In this document: piece after piece, positions 20,417-28,159 of the stretch
Layout of the letters: each line of letters starts with the position of its first letter
Position numbering within the stretch: position 1 is the stretch's first letter
DNA from: GCA-2731375 sp047518225
GTDB lineage: Bacteria > Pseudomonadota > Alphaproteobacteria > GCA-2731375
DNA length: 31,242 nucleotides
Direction of reading: 5' to 3'
Assembly: GCA_047518225.1 (NCBI GenBank)
Contig: JAKZRK010000178.1
Coordinates: forward strand, 1-31,242
Program-made: the position numbers and the translations under genes
Notes under the pieces: model-generated
What the model was told of the DNA's origin: nothing
Database searches by the model: none
The model's input: the letters and a program-made list of their open reading frames with translations, nothing else

Positions 20417-20440
20417 ACGCTGCGGATTATACAGCAGCGT
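20417..20440 (-). promoter_or_regulatory. putative gltBD promoter with palindrome around the -10 box
   Basis: On the gltB coding strand, a perfect TATAAT occupies 20431-20426. It lies inside a 10-base spacer between ACGCTGC and GCAGCGT, a 7-bp exact inverted repeat (20417-20423 and 20434-20440). The expected transcription start falls close to 20419, giving a leader of about 60 bases to the ATG at 20355. The -35 region is a poor match, which fits an activated or regulated promoter. A second, weaker promoter-like sequence (TATACAAT) lies about 100 bases further upstream. Regulator identity is unknown. Confidence 0.5.
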
Positions 20441-20748
20441 TAGCTCTGGGTGAGCCGTCCCCACGCGCTCCATCGTTAATTGCGCCCGCCTGGTCAAGTC
20501 CCCGATCAGCCGGGCTTTTTCTGGCGCCCGGATTGTATAGCACAAATTTCTCAAAAGCGTGAATCCCAGCCTCATGGAGGCGGCTGTATTCAACTAAATT
20601 TATTATTGAATTCTAGATGATGCCGCTTATAATTGTAGCGTGTTAATTTACACCAAAAATAATATCTCAAATTCCAAATAACTCTAATTAACCTGTGATC
20701 GGTATGGGCATGGACGTGACTCGGCCGTCAACGCTTGGCCAATTTGGC
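20441..20748. other. 308-base gap: gltB upstream region and AT-rich tract
   Basis: No gene is supported here. From about 20575 to 20700 the sequence is markedly AT-rich compared with its surroundings, as expected for promoter-proximal DNA of gltB. A 13-base symmetric site GGCCAATTTGGCC (20737-20749) overlaps the end of the oxidase gene; it has no T-run, so terminator function is doubtful. CCCG and CGGG arms near 20500-20515, followed by CTTTTT, could be a weak rightward terminator but there is no rightward gene. Confidence 0.4.
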
Positions 20749-21852
20749 CTAGGGCCGCTGCGCCGGCAAAAGGGGGAATGCGCTTAAGACGTGGGGAGGT
20801 ACGACCGCCGGGGCGGCGGTCAGATGCTCAGGCGATAATTCAGCCAGGCGGGTCAGTCCCATCAGGCCCATGGCGATCTGCATCTCTTCCGCCAATAAAT
20901 CCATCGCCCGGACTAGGCCTTCTTCGCCGCCCGCGCCCAGGCCCATGGCGGTCAGGCGGCCCAGGGCCACCAGATCGGCGCCCAGCGCCAGCGCCTTGAT
21001 GATATCGGTGCCGCGCAAAAAGCCGCCATCGACGATCACCGCCGCCCGGCCCTCGATCGCGGCGACGATTTCCAGCAATACGGCGGCGCTGCCCTGGGCC
21101 TGATCCAACTGCCGGCCGCCATGATTGGAAACCCAGACGCCATCGACGCCAAGATCACAGGCCATGGCGGCATCCTCCGCCGTCATGATGCCCTTGATCA
21201 GCAAGGGTATGTCGTGAACGCGTTTAAAGCGCTCCACGTCTTTCCAGTTCAGGGCGGCCTGATGCTCCTTGCCGCCGGCAGTTTTCCGCCAGGGTTTGAC
21301 AAAGCGGTTGACGATGTCCCGCTCCCGCCGGGAATAGACGGCGACATCGACGGTCAGGCAAAAGGCGGCATAGCCGGCCGCAATCGCCCGGTGCACATGA
21401 TCGTCGACCCAGGCCTCGTCGCCGCGTACGTAAAGTTGGAAGATTTTCGGACCCGCCGCCGCCGCCGCCGTGGCCTCCAGGCCCGGCGCGGATACCGAGC
21501 TTAAGGTCGTCAGCATGCCGTGCCGGGCCGCCGCCCGCGCCGCCGCCGCGCCGCCCTCCGCATCGAAGGATTCCAACGAGCCGATGGGCGCGAAGATCAG
21601 GGGCAATTCCAGATCGAGGCCCAGAAACCGGCTGGAAATGTCGATGTTTCCAACGTCACGCAGCATGCGCGGGCGCAGGGCCAGCATGTCCAGGGCCATG
21701 CGGTTGCGCTTGGCCGTGGTCTCGGTCTCGGCCGCGCCCAGCATATAGTCCCAGATATTGCGGGGCAGGCGGGCCCGGGCCTCCGCCGCGATTTCATGCA
21801 GGGCTTGAAAGCGGACAATGGTGCCGGGATTGCTACGGTCGTCTCGAAACAC
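20749..21852 (-). CDS. FMN-dependent 2-hydroxy-acid oxidase/dehydrogenase
   Basis: 367 residues from a GTG at 21852, preceded by GGAGAG six bases upstream and only two bases after the stop of the preceding gene. The long open frame upstream of it is not protein-like. Family features of lactate/glycolate/mandelate oxidases are present: Tyr36 in WDYMLGAAE, FAPIGS (88-92), FQLYV (138-142), Lys220 in LLIKGI, the catalytic His244 and Arg247 in SNHGGRQLD, and the phosphate-binding DGGFLRGTDIIKALALGAD. It oxidises an L-2-hydroxy acid to the 2-keto acid. The chain is near the usual length and has no membrane-binding insertion that I can see. Substrate is unknown. It forms a unit with the SnoaL-like gene. 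Confidence 0.88.
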   Translation of the reverse strand: MFRDDRSNPGTIVRFQALHEIAAEARARLPRNIWDYMLGAAETETTAKRNRMALDMLALRPRMLRDVGNIDISSRFLGLDLELPLIFAPIGSLESFDAEGGAAAARAAARHGMLTTLSSVSAPGLEATAAAAAGPKIFQLYVRGDEAWVDDHVHRAIAAGYAAFCLTVDVAVYSRRERDIVNRFVKPWRKTAGGKEHQAALNWKDVERFKRVHDIPLLIKGIMTAEDAAMACDLGVDGVWVSNHGGRQLDQAQGSAAVLLEIVAAIEGRAAVIVDGGFLRGTDIIKALALGADLVALGRLTAMGLGAGGEEGLVRAMDLLAEEMQIAMGLMGLTRLAELSPEHLTAAPAVVPPHVLSAFPLLPAQRP

Positions 21853-21854
21853 GG

Positions 21855-22265
21855 CTAGCTCTCCAACGCGTCCAGTTTCAAGATCTTGGCCTTGGCATAG
21901 GTCAGCTTGGTGGTGATTTTTCCCGCGTTGTTGAAATGCAGAATATCCAGGCCCCGCCAACCGGCGCGCCCGCGCTTGGTATCGAAAGAGCAAAGCCAGC
22001 GGATCATGGTTTTGCCCTCTGCCGGGTCGATGAACAAATCTTCCACCGCGAAGCGCATGGCGCCATAATCCCCGTCGAACTGCGGTTGAAAGGCCGTGCG
22101 GATCGCGGCCAGGCCCTCGGCCACCGCGCCGTCATGCTGGTCATAGACCACCCCCCCGTCGGCGAAATAGGACAGCATGGCGTCCAGGTCATTGTCGTTG
22201 AAGGTTTGTGTGAAGGACCGGGTCAATTGTTCCAGTTCGTCGCGGCCCAGTGTGTTCTCGTGCAT
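21855..22265 (-). CDS. SnoaL/NTF2-fold protein
   Basis: 136 residues with the cone-shaped NTF2-like pattern: an N-terminal helix (ELEQLTRSFTQTFNDNDLDAM), then YFADGGVVYDQHDGAVAEGLAAIR, the typical entry strand and helix, then four beta strands ending FNNAGKITTKLTYA. Such proteins are ketosteroid-isomerase-like enzymes, cyclases or small-ligand binders. The catalytic residues are not diagnostic. It is the first gene of a two-gene unit with the 2-hydroxy-acid oxidase, two bases apart, so a related substrate is likely. It is divergent from the amidohydrolase gene across a 152-base spacer. Confidence 0.8.
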   Translation of the reverse strand: MHENTLGRDELEQLTRSFTQTFNDNDLDAMLSYFADGGVVYDQHDGAVAEGLAAIRTAFQPQFDGDYGAMRFAVEDLFIDPAEGKTMIRWLCSFDTKRGRAGWRGLDILHFNNAGKITTKLTYAKAKILKLDALES

Positions 22266-22417
22266 GCTCCGTCCCCCTTGATCGGTTCCGTAACAAACCG
22301 GAACGACTGTACGCAGCAGCGTTCCGTGACGCCAGTATTTTCCCGCTTGACCGGCCCGGCAATGTCGAGAAACCTAGGGCACATTCGACCTATCCCCGGT
22401 CATCTTGGGAGGAAACC

Positions 22418-23650
22418 ATGGCATTGACGGTCTTGAGCAACGGTCTGCTTTTCGATGGGCATTCGCCCGACCTGATAGACGGCACCCATGTGGTGATCGA
22501 GGGCGACCGTATCAGGGAGGTCGGCCGGGGCGCCGTCCCGAAAGGCGACCGGGTGATCGACCTGGGCGGGCGGGTATTGATGCCGGGGCTGATCGATGCC
22601 CATGTCCATCTCATCGCCACCACGGCGGATCTGGGCAGCATCGGCGGCGATCCCGCCTCGTTGACCGCCATGCGCGCCGGCAGGATCGCCGAGGGCATGT
22701 TGCGGCGCGGCTTTACCTCTGTCCGGGATGCCGGCGGCGCCGACTGGGGCATGGCCATGGCGATCGAGGAAGGCCTGATCGCCGGCCCGCGGCTGTTCTA
22801 TTCCGGCCGGGTCTTGAGCCAGACGGGAGGCCACGGCGATGTCCGGCCACGGGTTTATGACTGGCAGAACTGTCAGTGCTGCCTGCCCAGCGCCCAATTC
22901 ACCGCCATCGCCGATGGCGTTGACGAGGTGCGCAAGGCGGCGCGGACGGAACTGCGCCGGGGCGCGAGCCAGATAACGATCATGGCCTCGGGCGGGGTGG
23001 CCTCGCCCACGGATCCGATCTGGAACCTGCAATATTCCGAAGACGAGATCTCGGCGGCGGTGTGGGAGGCGACCTCCTGGCGCACTTATGTCATGGCGCA
23101 TGCCTATACGCCCGAGGCCATTGCACGCTGTGTGCGCCTGGGGGTGCGCTCCATCGAACATGGCAATCTGATCGACCGGGCGACCCTGGAACTGATGGCG
23201 GAAAAGGACGCCTGGCTGGTACCGACGCTGGTGACCTACAATTCCCTGCACGAATACGGTGCCGATTATGGCCTGCCCCCCGCTAGCGTGGCCAAGGTTG
23301 ACGACGTGCGGGTCCAGGGTCTGGAAGCCCTGGCAATGGCCTTCGAGGTGGGCGTGAATATCGGCCTTGGCACCGATCTCTTGGGCGGCATGCACAAGGA
23401 CCAGTCGAACGAGTTCACCATCCGGGTCCAGGTGATGCCGGCCCTCGACGTGCTGCGTTCCGCCACCTCGGCCAATGCCAAGCTGTTGAACCGGGAGGGC
23501 GAATTGGGCGTCGTCGCGCCCGGCGCCCTGGCCGATTTGATCGCCGTGGACGGCAACCCCCTGGATGATATTTCCTGCCTGGACGGCCAGGGCGAGGCCA
23601 TCGCGCTGATCATGAAAGGCGGCATCTCGTACAAGAACTCCCTGGCCTGA
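22418..23650 (+). CDS. prolidase-like metal-dependent amidohydrolase with altered bridging-lysine position
   Basis: 410 residues from the ATG at 22418, with GGGAGG upstream. It belongs to the COG1228 group of amidohydrolases (Xaa-Pro dipeptidase- or imidazolonepropionase-like). Metal ligands are visible: H62-x-H64 in IDAHVHL, H228 in MAHAYT, H248 in SIEHGN and D320 in GTDLLGG. At the strand-4 end the family's usual I-K-I-M-A-S-G-G reads I-T-I-M-A-S-G-G: Thr187 (codon ACG at 22976-22978) sits where the carboxylated lysine that bridges the two metals is expected. All other ligands and the return strand DLIAVDGNPLDD are intact. A C-Q-C-C cluster lies at 152-155. Substrate is unknown; it may cleave a peptide-like or cyclic amide bond. 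No signal peptide. Confidence 0.85.
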   Translation: MALTVLSNGLLFDGHSPDLIDGTHVVIEGDRIREVGRGAVPKGDRVIDLGGRVLMPGLIDAHVHLIATTADLGSIGGDPASLTAMRAGRIAEGMLRRGFTSVRDAGGADWGMAMAIEEGLIAGPRLFYSGRVLSQTGGHGDVRPRVYDWQNCQCCLPSAQFTAIADGVDEVRKAARTELRRGASQITIMASGGVASPTDPIWNLQYSEDEISAAVWEATSWRTYVMAHAYTPEAIARCVRLGVRSIEHGNLIDRATLELMAEKDAWLVPTLVTYNSLHEYGADYGLPPASVAKVDDVRVQGLEALAMAFEVGVNIGLGTDLLGGMHKDQSNEFTIRVQVMPALDVLRSATSANAKLLNREGELGVVAPGALADLIAVDGNPLDDISCLDGQGEAIALIMKGGISYKNSLA

Positions 23651-23696
23651 TATTGTAATGGGCCGCCCTCAAGACAATTAAGGGGACGTAGTAGTA

Positions 23697-24137
23697 TCAC
23701 CAGGCTCCGGTGTTTTCCATGGAAGCCCATGGTTCTTGCGGCGGCAGGGCATCGCCGTCCTGCAACAGCTCGATCGAGATATTGTCCGGGGTGCGGATGA
23801 AGGCCATGTAGCCGTCGCGGGGCGGCCGGTTGATGGTGACGCCCGCATCCATCAGGCTTTGGCAGGTTTGGTAAATGTTATCCACCTGAAAGGCCAGGTG
23901 GCCGAAGTTACGCCCGCCAGCATAGTCTTCCGGGTCCCAATTGTAAGTCAGTTCAACCACCGGCGCCTTGGTGGACCTGGCCGCATCCTCGTCCGCCGAG
24001 GCGGCGAGAAATATGTTGGTGTAGCGGCCTTTTTCGCTTTCGGTGCGCCGGGTTTCGACCATGCCCAGCAGGTCACAGAAAAAATGCAGTGTTTCGTCGA
24101 GGTTCGAGACACGAACCATGGTGTGAAGATATCTCAT
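23697..24137 (-). CDS. gloA: glyoxalase I-like VOC metalloenzyme
   Basis: 146 residues, close to bacterial lactoylglutathione lyase. The four metal ligands line up: H5 in YLHTMVRV, E62 in VELTYNW, H80 in FGHLAFQV and E123 in SIELLQ. The LDETLHFFCDLLGM and ELTYNW-x(7)-GRNFGHLAF segments are characteristic of GloA rather than generic VOC proteins. The expected reaction is isomerisation of the methylglyoxal-glutathione hemithioacetal to S-lactoylglutathione in the cytoplasm. The C-terminal tail after residue 128 is a little longer than in the E. coli enzyme. It lies convergent with the amidohydrolase and divergent from the CoA-transferase gene. Confidence 0.85.
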   Translation of the reverse strand: MRYLHTMVRVSNLDETLHFFCDLLGMVETRRTESEKGRYTNIFLAASADEDAARSTKAPVVELTYNWDPEDYAGGRNFGHLAFQVDNIYQTCQSLMDAGVTINRPPRDGYMAFIRTPDNISIELLQDGDALPPQEPWASMENTGAW

Positions 24138-24248
24138 GCGCGGTTCCGCTTCTTGGGGTTAGAATGATCGGGTGATCAGAGTATCCGGTAATTCCCTGGC
24201 AGGACAACACCTATCCAATTGATCCTCCAAGCATGAAGGAAGACCTCC

Positions 24249-25478
24249 ATGAACGGCAGCATATCATCCGAGAACAAGCCCGCCTTGCACGGCGTCAAGG
24301 TTCTGGATCTGACCCAGTTCGAGGCCGGACCCTCATGCACCGAGGCCCTGGCCTGGATGGGTGCGGAAGTGGTCAAGGTGGAAGAGCCGAAAAGGGGCGA
24401 GCCGGGCCGGTGGAGCTTTTCCGACAAGCCGGGCGTGGACGCGAACTATTTCCTGTACTTCAATCTCAACAAGCGCAGCATCACCTGCAACCTCAAGGAC
24501 GACGAGGGCAAGGCCTTGCTGGCCAAGTTGGTCGAAAGCGTCGATGTGGTTATCGAAAACATGGCGCCGGGTACCTTTGCCAGGCTGGGCTTTGACTATG
24601 AACGGTTGCGCGCGATCAACCCACGGGTGATCTATGCCCAGATCAAGGGCTTCGCGCCGGACAGTCCCCACGCCAATTATCTCTCCTTCGATATGATCGC
24701 CCAGGCGACAGGGGGCACCATGGCGATTAACGGCGAGCCGGGGCGCCCGCCGGTCAGGCCGGGCTCGACCATCGGCGATACCGGCACCGGCATGCTCTGC
24801 GCCATGGGTATTCTGGGTGCGTTGTTCCAACGCCACAGCACGGGACGCGGCCAGCATATTCAGATCGCCATGCGCGATGCCATGCTGAACTATTGCCGGA
24901 CAGCCATGAGCAAGCAGGTGCCCCTGGAAGGCGCGCTGCCCCGGGCGGGCAACGAAATCGTCGGTTCCGCGCCTGGCGGCCTTTATCCGTGCAAGCCGGG
25001 CGGAGCGGACGACCATTGCTTTATTTTCGCCTCGCGGGCCAATGAGGAGCATTGGCGGCGCCTTGCCCGCATCATCGGACGCGAGGATCTGATCGATGAT
25101 CCAAACCTGCAGGATCCCTCGGCCCGCTACGAGGCCCGGGACATCGTTAACACGGCGATTACCGATTGGACCATGCAGCACACCAAGGAGGAAGTGATGC
25201 AACAGGTGGCCGGGGCCGGCGTGCCCTGCGGCGCGGTCTTCAATACCCTCGAACTGATGCACGACCCGGACCTGCACGCCCGGGGCATCATGACCAAGAT
25301 CGAACATCCCCAGCGCGGCGAGGTCAACGTCGCGGGATGGCCATTGAAAATGTCGGACAGTCATGTCCCGGTCGTATCCTCGCCACTGCTGGGCGCTGAC
25401 AATGACGCCATCTACGGCGACTGGCTCGGCTGTTCCAAGGATGAGGTCAGGGATATGCGCGAGCGCCATGTTATCTAA
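24249..25478 (+). CDS. class III CoA-transferase (CaiB/BaiF, formyl-CoA transferase-like)
   Basis: 409 residues. The N-terminal GVKVLDLTQFEAGPSCTEAL and GAEVVKVEEP are family hallmarks. The catalytic Asp is D177 in STIGDTGTGM, aligned with the Asp of formyl-CoA transferase that forms the aspartyl-CoA anhydride. Interlocked homodimers transfer CoA between carboxylic acids without ATP. The start is supported by AAGGAAG a few bases upstream of 24249. The next gene, 50 bases away, encodes a 2-hydroxyacyl-CoA lyase/oxalyl-CoA decarboxylase-type enzyme, the same partnership as frc with oxc. The transferase therefore probably makes the CoA ester that the lyase cleaves. Acceptor and donor acids cannot be named from sequence. 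Confidence 0.88.
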   Translation: MNGSISSENKPALHGVKVLDLTQFEAGPSCTEALAWMGAEVVKVEEPKRGEPGRWSFSDKPGVDANYFLYFNLNKRSITCNLKDDEGKALLAKLVESVDVVIENMAPGTFARLGFDYERLRAINPRVIYAQIKGFAPDSPHANYLSFDMIAQATGGTMAINGEPGRPPVRPGSTIGDTGTGMLCAMGILGALFQRHSTGRGQHIQIAMRDAMLNYCRTAMSKQVPLEGALPRAGNEIVGSAPGGLYPCKPGGADDHCFIFASRANEEHWRRLARIIGREDLIDDPNLQDPSARYEARDIVNTAITDWTMQHTKEEVMQQVAGAGVPCGAVFNTLELMHDPDLHARGIMTKIEHPQRGEVNVAGWPLKMSDSHVPVVSSPLLGADNDAIYGDWLGCSKDEVRDMRERHVI

Positions 25479-25528
25479 TCGAACCAATCCACTATAATTA
25501 ATCCGCAAAAAAAGTATGGGAGTCGAAA

Positions 25529-27184
25529 ATGGCTAAGGTCACTGGCGCCACCTTGATGGCGAGAAGTCTGAAACAACAAGGCGTCGATTATATGTTCGGG
25601 ATTGTCGGCTTTCCCGTGCAACCCATTGCCGCCGCCGCGCAGGAAGTGGGCATCAAATTTATCGGCATGCGGAACGAACAATCGGCCTCCTACGCGGCCC
25701 AGGCCGCCGGCTATTTGACCGGGCGCCCCGGGGCCTGCCTGACGGTCTCGGGCCCCGGCGTCGTGCATGGCCTGGCGGGCCTGGCCAATGCGCAACAGAA
25801 TTTCTGGCCGATGATCATGATCGGCGGCGCCTCGCCCACCTATCAAAATGGCATGGGCGGCTTCCAGGAGGAGCGCCAGGTGCAAATCGCCTCCCCCTTC
25901 TGCAAGTATGCCCACGCGGTCGAACATGTTCACCGGGTGCCCTTCTATGTGGAGCAGGCGATTAGGCATTCTATTTACGGGCGTCCGGGTGCGGCCTATC
26001 TGGACATGCCCGACGACATTATTCAGGGCGAGGTAGACGAGGACGAGGTCCAGATGACGGCGACCATTCCCGCGCCACCGCGGACGCAGGCGGGTCCGGA
26101 GAATGTGGAGGCGGCCCTTGATGCCTTGGAATCGGCGGAACGGCCCCTGGTAATCGTCGGCAAGGGCATGGCCTGGTCGCGGGCCGAGGACGAGGTCCGG
26201 GCCTTTATCGAACGCACCCAGCTGCCTTTCCTGGCCTCGCCCATGGGCAAGGGCGTGCTGGATGATAATCACCCCCTCTCGGTCGGTGCCGCGCGCAGCC
26301 ATGCCTTGAAGGAAGCCGACGTCGTCTTTCTGATGGGCGCGCGGTTGAACTGGATCATGCACTACGGCCAATCGCCGCGTTTCTCCAAGGATGTGCGGAT
26401 TGTCCAGTTGGATATCTCGCCGGAAGCGATCGGCAATAACGTGCCGGCCGAGGTGGCGTTGCTGGGTGACGGCAAAAGCATCGTCGGCCAGCTCAATAAG
26501 GCCTTGGAAAACCGCCAATGGTTCTACCCCTCGGGCAGCGATTGGATGGCCGCGATCGGCGAGAAGGCGGAGGCCAACGCCAAGGCGATCCAGCCCATGA
26601 TCGATGATAATTCCACCCCGACGAATTACTACCGGGCCCTGAAGGATATCAGCGCCTGGGCCACCGAGGACGCGGTGATTATTGGCGAAGGCGCCAATAC
26701 CATGGATATCGGCCGCACCCAGCTGCCCAACGCGGCGCCCCGGCTACGCCTGGACGCCGGCTCGTACGGCACCATGGGCATTGGCATGGGCTTCGCCATC
26801 GCCGCCGCCGTGGTGCATCCTGAACGCCCGATCATTTCGGTCTCCGGAGACTCCGCGATCGGCTTTTCCGGCATGGAGATAGAGACCGCCTGCCGCCACA
26901 ATCTGCCGATCAAGATCGTGGTGCTGAACAACGGCGGCATCGGCAAGGGCATCGCGGAATTCCCCACCGATGGGCCCCTGCCCCCCGGCGTGCTGACCAT
27001 CGGCGCGCGCTATGACCTGATGATGGAAGCCTTCGGGGGAAAAGGCTTTTTCGTGGAAGACCCCGCCGACCTGGAGGGCGTCCTGGAACAGGCCAAGGTC
27101 CACGACGGCCCCGCCCTGGTCAATGTCCGCCTGCACCCGGAAGCAGGCCGCAAGCCGCAACAGTTCGGCTGGCTGACCACATGA
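25529..27184 (+). CDS. ThDP-dependent 2-hydroxyacyl-CoA lyase (oxalyl-CoA decarboxylase family)
   Basis: 551 residues. The ThDP-activating Glu is E50 in GMRNEQSASYAAQAAG, and the Mg/ThDP motif is GDS (440-442) to NN (467-468). Several segments match the human peroxisomal lyase HACL1 as I recall it better than oxalyl-CoA decarboxylase: MFGIVGFPV, GIKFIGMRNEQ, NTMDIGRTQLPN and the C-terminal RKPQQFGWLT. HACL-type enzymes cleave 2-hydroxyacyl-CoA to an aldehyde or ketone plus formyl-CoA. One oddity: after NNGGI both HACL1 and oxalyl-CoA decarboxylase have Tyr, whereas here residue 472 is Gly (NNGGIGKG). GGGAG about seven bases before the ATG supports the start. It is likely co-transcribed with the CoA-transferase. 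Confidence 0.85.
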   Translation: MAKVTGATLMARSLKQQGVDYMFGIVGFPVQPIAAAAQEVGIKFIGMRNEQSASYAAQAAGYLTGRPGACLTVSGPGVVHGLAGLANAQQNFWPMIMIGGASPTYQNGMGGFQEERQVQIASPFCKYAHAVEHVHRVPFYVEQAIRHSIYGRPGAAYLDMPDDIIQGEVDEDEVQMTATIPAPPRTQAGPENVEAALDALESAERPLVIVGKGMAWSRAEDEVRAFIERTQLPFLASPMGKGVLDDNHPLSVGAARSHALKEADVVFLMGARLNWIMHYGQSPRFSKDVRIVQLDISPEAIGNNVPAEVALLGDGKSIVGQLNKALENRQWFYPSGSDWMAAIGEKAEANAKAIQPMIDDNSTPTNYYRALKDISAWATEDAVIIGEGANTMDIGRTQLPNAAPRLRLDAGSYGTMGIGMGFAIAAAVVHPERPIISVSGDSAIGFSGMEIETACRHNLPIKIVVLNNGGIGKGIAEFPTDGPLPPGVLTIGARYDLMMEAFGGKGFFVEDPADLEGVLEQAKVHDGPALVNVRLHPEAGRKPQQFGWLTT

Positions 27185-27214
27185 TTTTGCCATTGCATCA
27201 AACTACGCGGGAAA

Positions 27215-27334
27215 CGGTCTCATTACCGTCATTGTCGGGCTTGACCCGACAATCCAGGGCGGCGAACTCAGGTGTTTGCGGCTCTGGATCCCCGGGTCTC
27301 CGCTTCGCTACGCCCGAGGATGACGGTGTGTCGT
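27215..27334. repeat. 120-bp palindromic intergenic repeat, copy A
   Basis: About 95% identical (six mismatches, no gaps) to copy B at 28160-28279, in the same orientation. Internally it has a TTGTCGGG-CTTGA-CCCGACAA hairpin (27232-27252) and mirrored GTCAT/ATGAC ends, with CCAG/CTGG arms between. This layout is typical of short palindromic repeats scattered in alphaproteobacterial intergenic DNA. It carries no gene. It lies between the lyase gene and the SDR gene. Confidence 0.85.
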
Positions 27335-27372
27335 TTAGTGTGGACATTGACTGGAATTTGGGGAGATAGGCT

Positions 27373-28122
27373 ATGCGCTTGAAAGATAAGGTGGCGATCG
27401 TTACCGGCGCCGCTTCGGGCATGGGGGCATCGACCGCGAGGATATTCGCGGCCGAAGGCGCCAGGATGGTCGTGGCGGACCTGTTGCAGGCCGAGGGAGA
27501 GGCGGTGGCTGCCGAGATTGGCGCGGCGGGCGGCGAGGCCCGGTTTCAAATGCTCAACGTGACCAGCGAAGGGGACTGGGAGAGCCTGGTCGCCGAAACC
27601 ATCGCGGCTTACGGCCGGGTCGACATCCTGGTGAACAACGCCGGGGTTAGCGGCAGCCACCCCGACCGCCTTAATATCGAGACCTGGGACGAGCAGATGA
27701 ACGTCAACGCGAAAGGTGTGTTCCTGGGCATGCGCGCGGTGGTCCCCGCCATGCAGCAGGCCGGCGGGGGCTCGATCATAAATATCTCGTCCATCTCCGG
27801 CTTCGTCGGGCAAACCTTCGTCCACATGGGCTATAACGCCGCGAAAGGGGCGGTACGCTTGGCGACCAAGGCCGCCGCCGTGCAGTTCGCCAGCGATCAT
27901 ATCCGCGTCAACTCGGTCCATCCCGGCCTCATGCCCGCCATGCGGACCTCGCAGATGAGCGCCGATCCGGATGTGCGGCGGAAAATGCTGTCGGCCGTAC
28001 CCATGGCGCGCGAGGGCCGGGTGGAGGAAGTGGCCTATACGAACCTGTTCCTGGCCAGCGACGAGGCCTCTTACATCACCGGTATCGAAGTCCCCGTGGA
28101 CGGCGGCTATCTGGCCATGTAG
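27373..28122 (+). CDS. short-chain dehydrogenase/reductase (SDR)
   Basis: 249 residues, a classical SDR. The cofactor loop is TGAASGMG (11-18), NNAG is at 88-91, and the catalytic residues are Ser140, Tyr154 and Lys158 (YNAAK). The segment VHPGLMPAMRT covers the substrate loop, and the C-terminus ITGIEVPVDGGYLAM is standard. The acidic residue after strand 2 (VVADLL) favours NAD(H). It would oxidise or reduce a hydroxyl/keto group in the cytoplasm. GGGGAG precedes the ATG. The gene is framed by two near-identical 120-bp repeats, with copy A ending 38 bases before it. It may follow the lyase gene in one transcript if the repeat does not terminate it. Confidence 0.92.
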   Translation: MRLKDKVAIVTGAASGMGASTARIFAAEGARMVVADLLQAEGEAVAAEIGAAGGEARFQMLNVTSEGDWESLVAETIAAYGRVDILVNNAGVSGSHPDRLNIETWDEQMNVNAKGVFLGMRAVVPAMQQAGGGSIINISSISGFVGQTFVHMGYNAAKGAVRLATKAAAVQFASDHIRVNSVHPGLMPAMRTSQMSADPDVRRKMLSAVPMAREGRVEEVAYTNLFLASDEASYITGIEVPVDGGYLAM

Positions 28123-28159
28123 CGCGGCCTGCTCCCTTCAGTGCACACGACACGGCAAT

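Noticed and set aside
20500..20530. Possible terminator CCCG-ATCAGC-CGGG-CTTTTT
   Set aside because: The stem is only four base pairs and no rightward gene ends there.
20360..20593. 77-codon reverse-strand frame upstream of gltB
   Set aside because: It covers the predicted gltB promoter and -10 box, has no recognisable features and is better explained as untranslated sequence.
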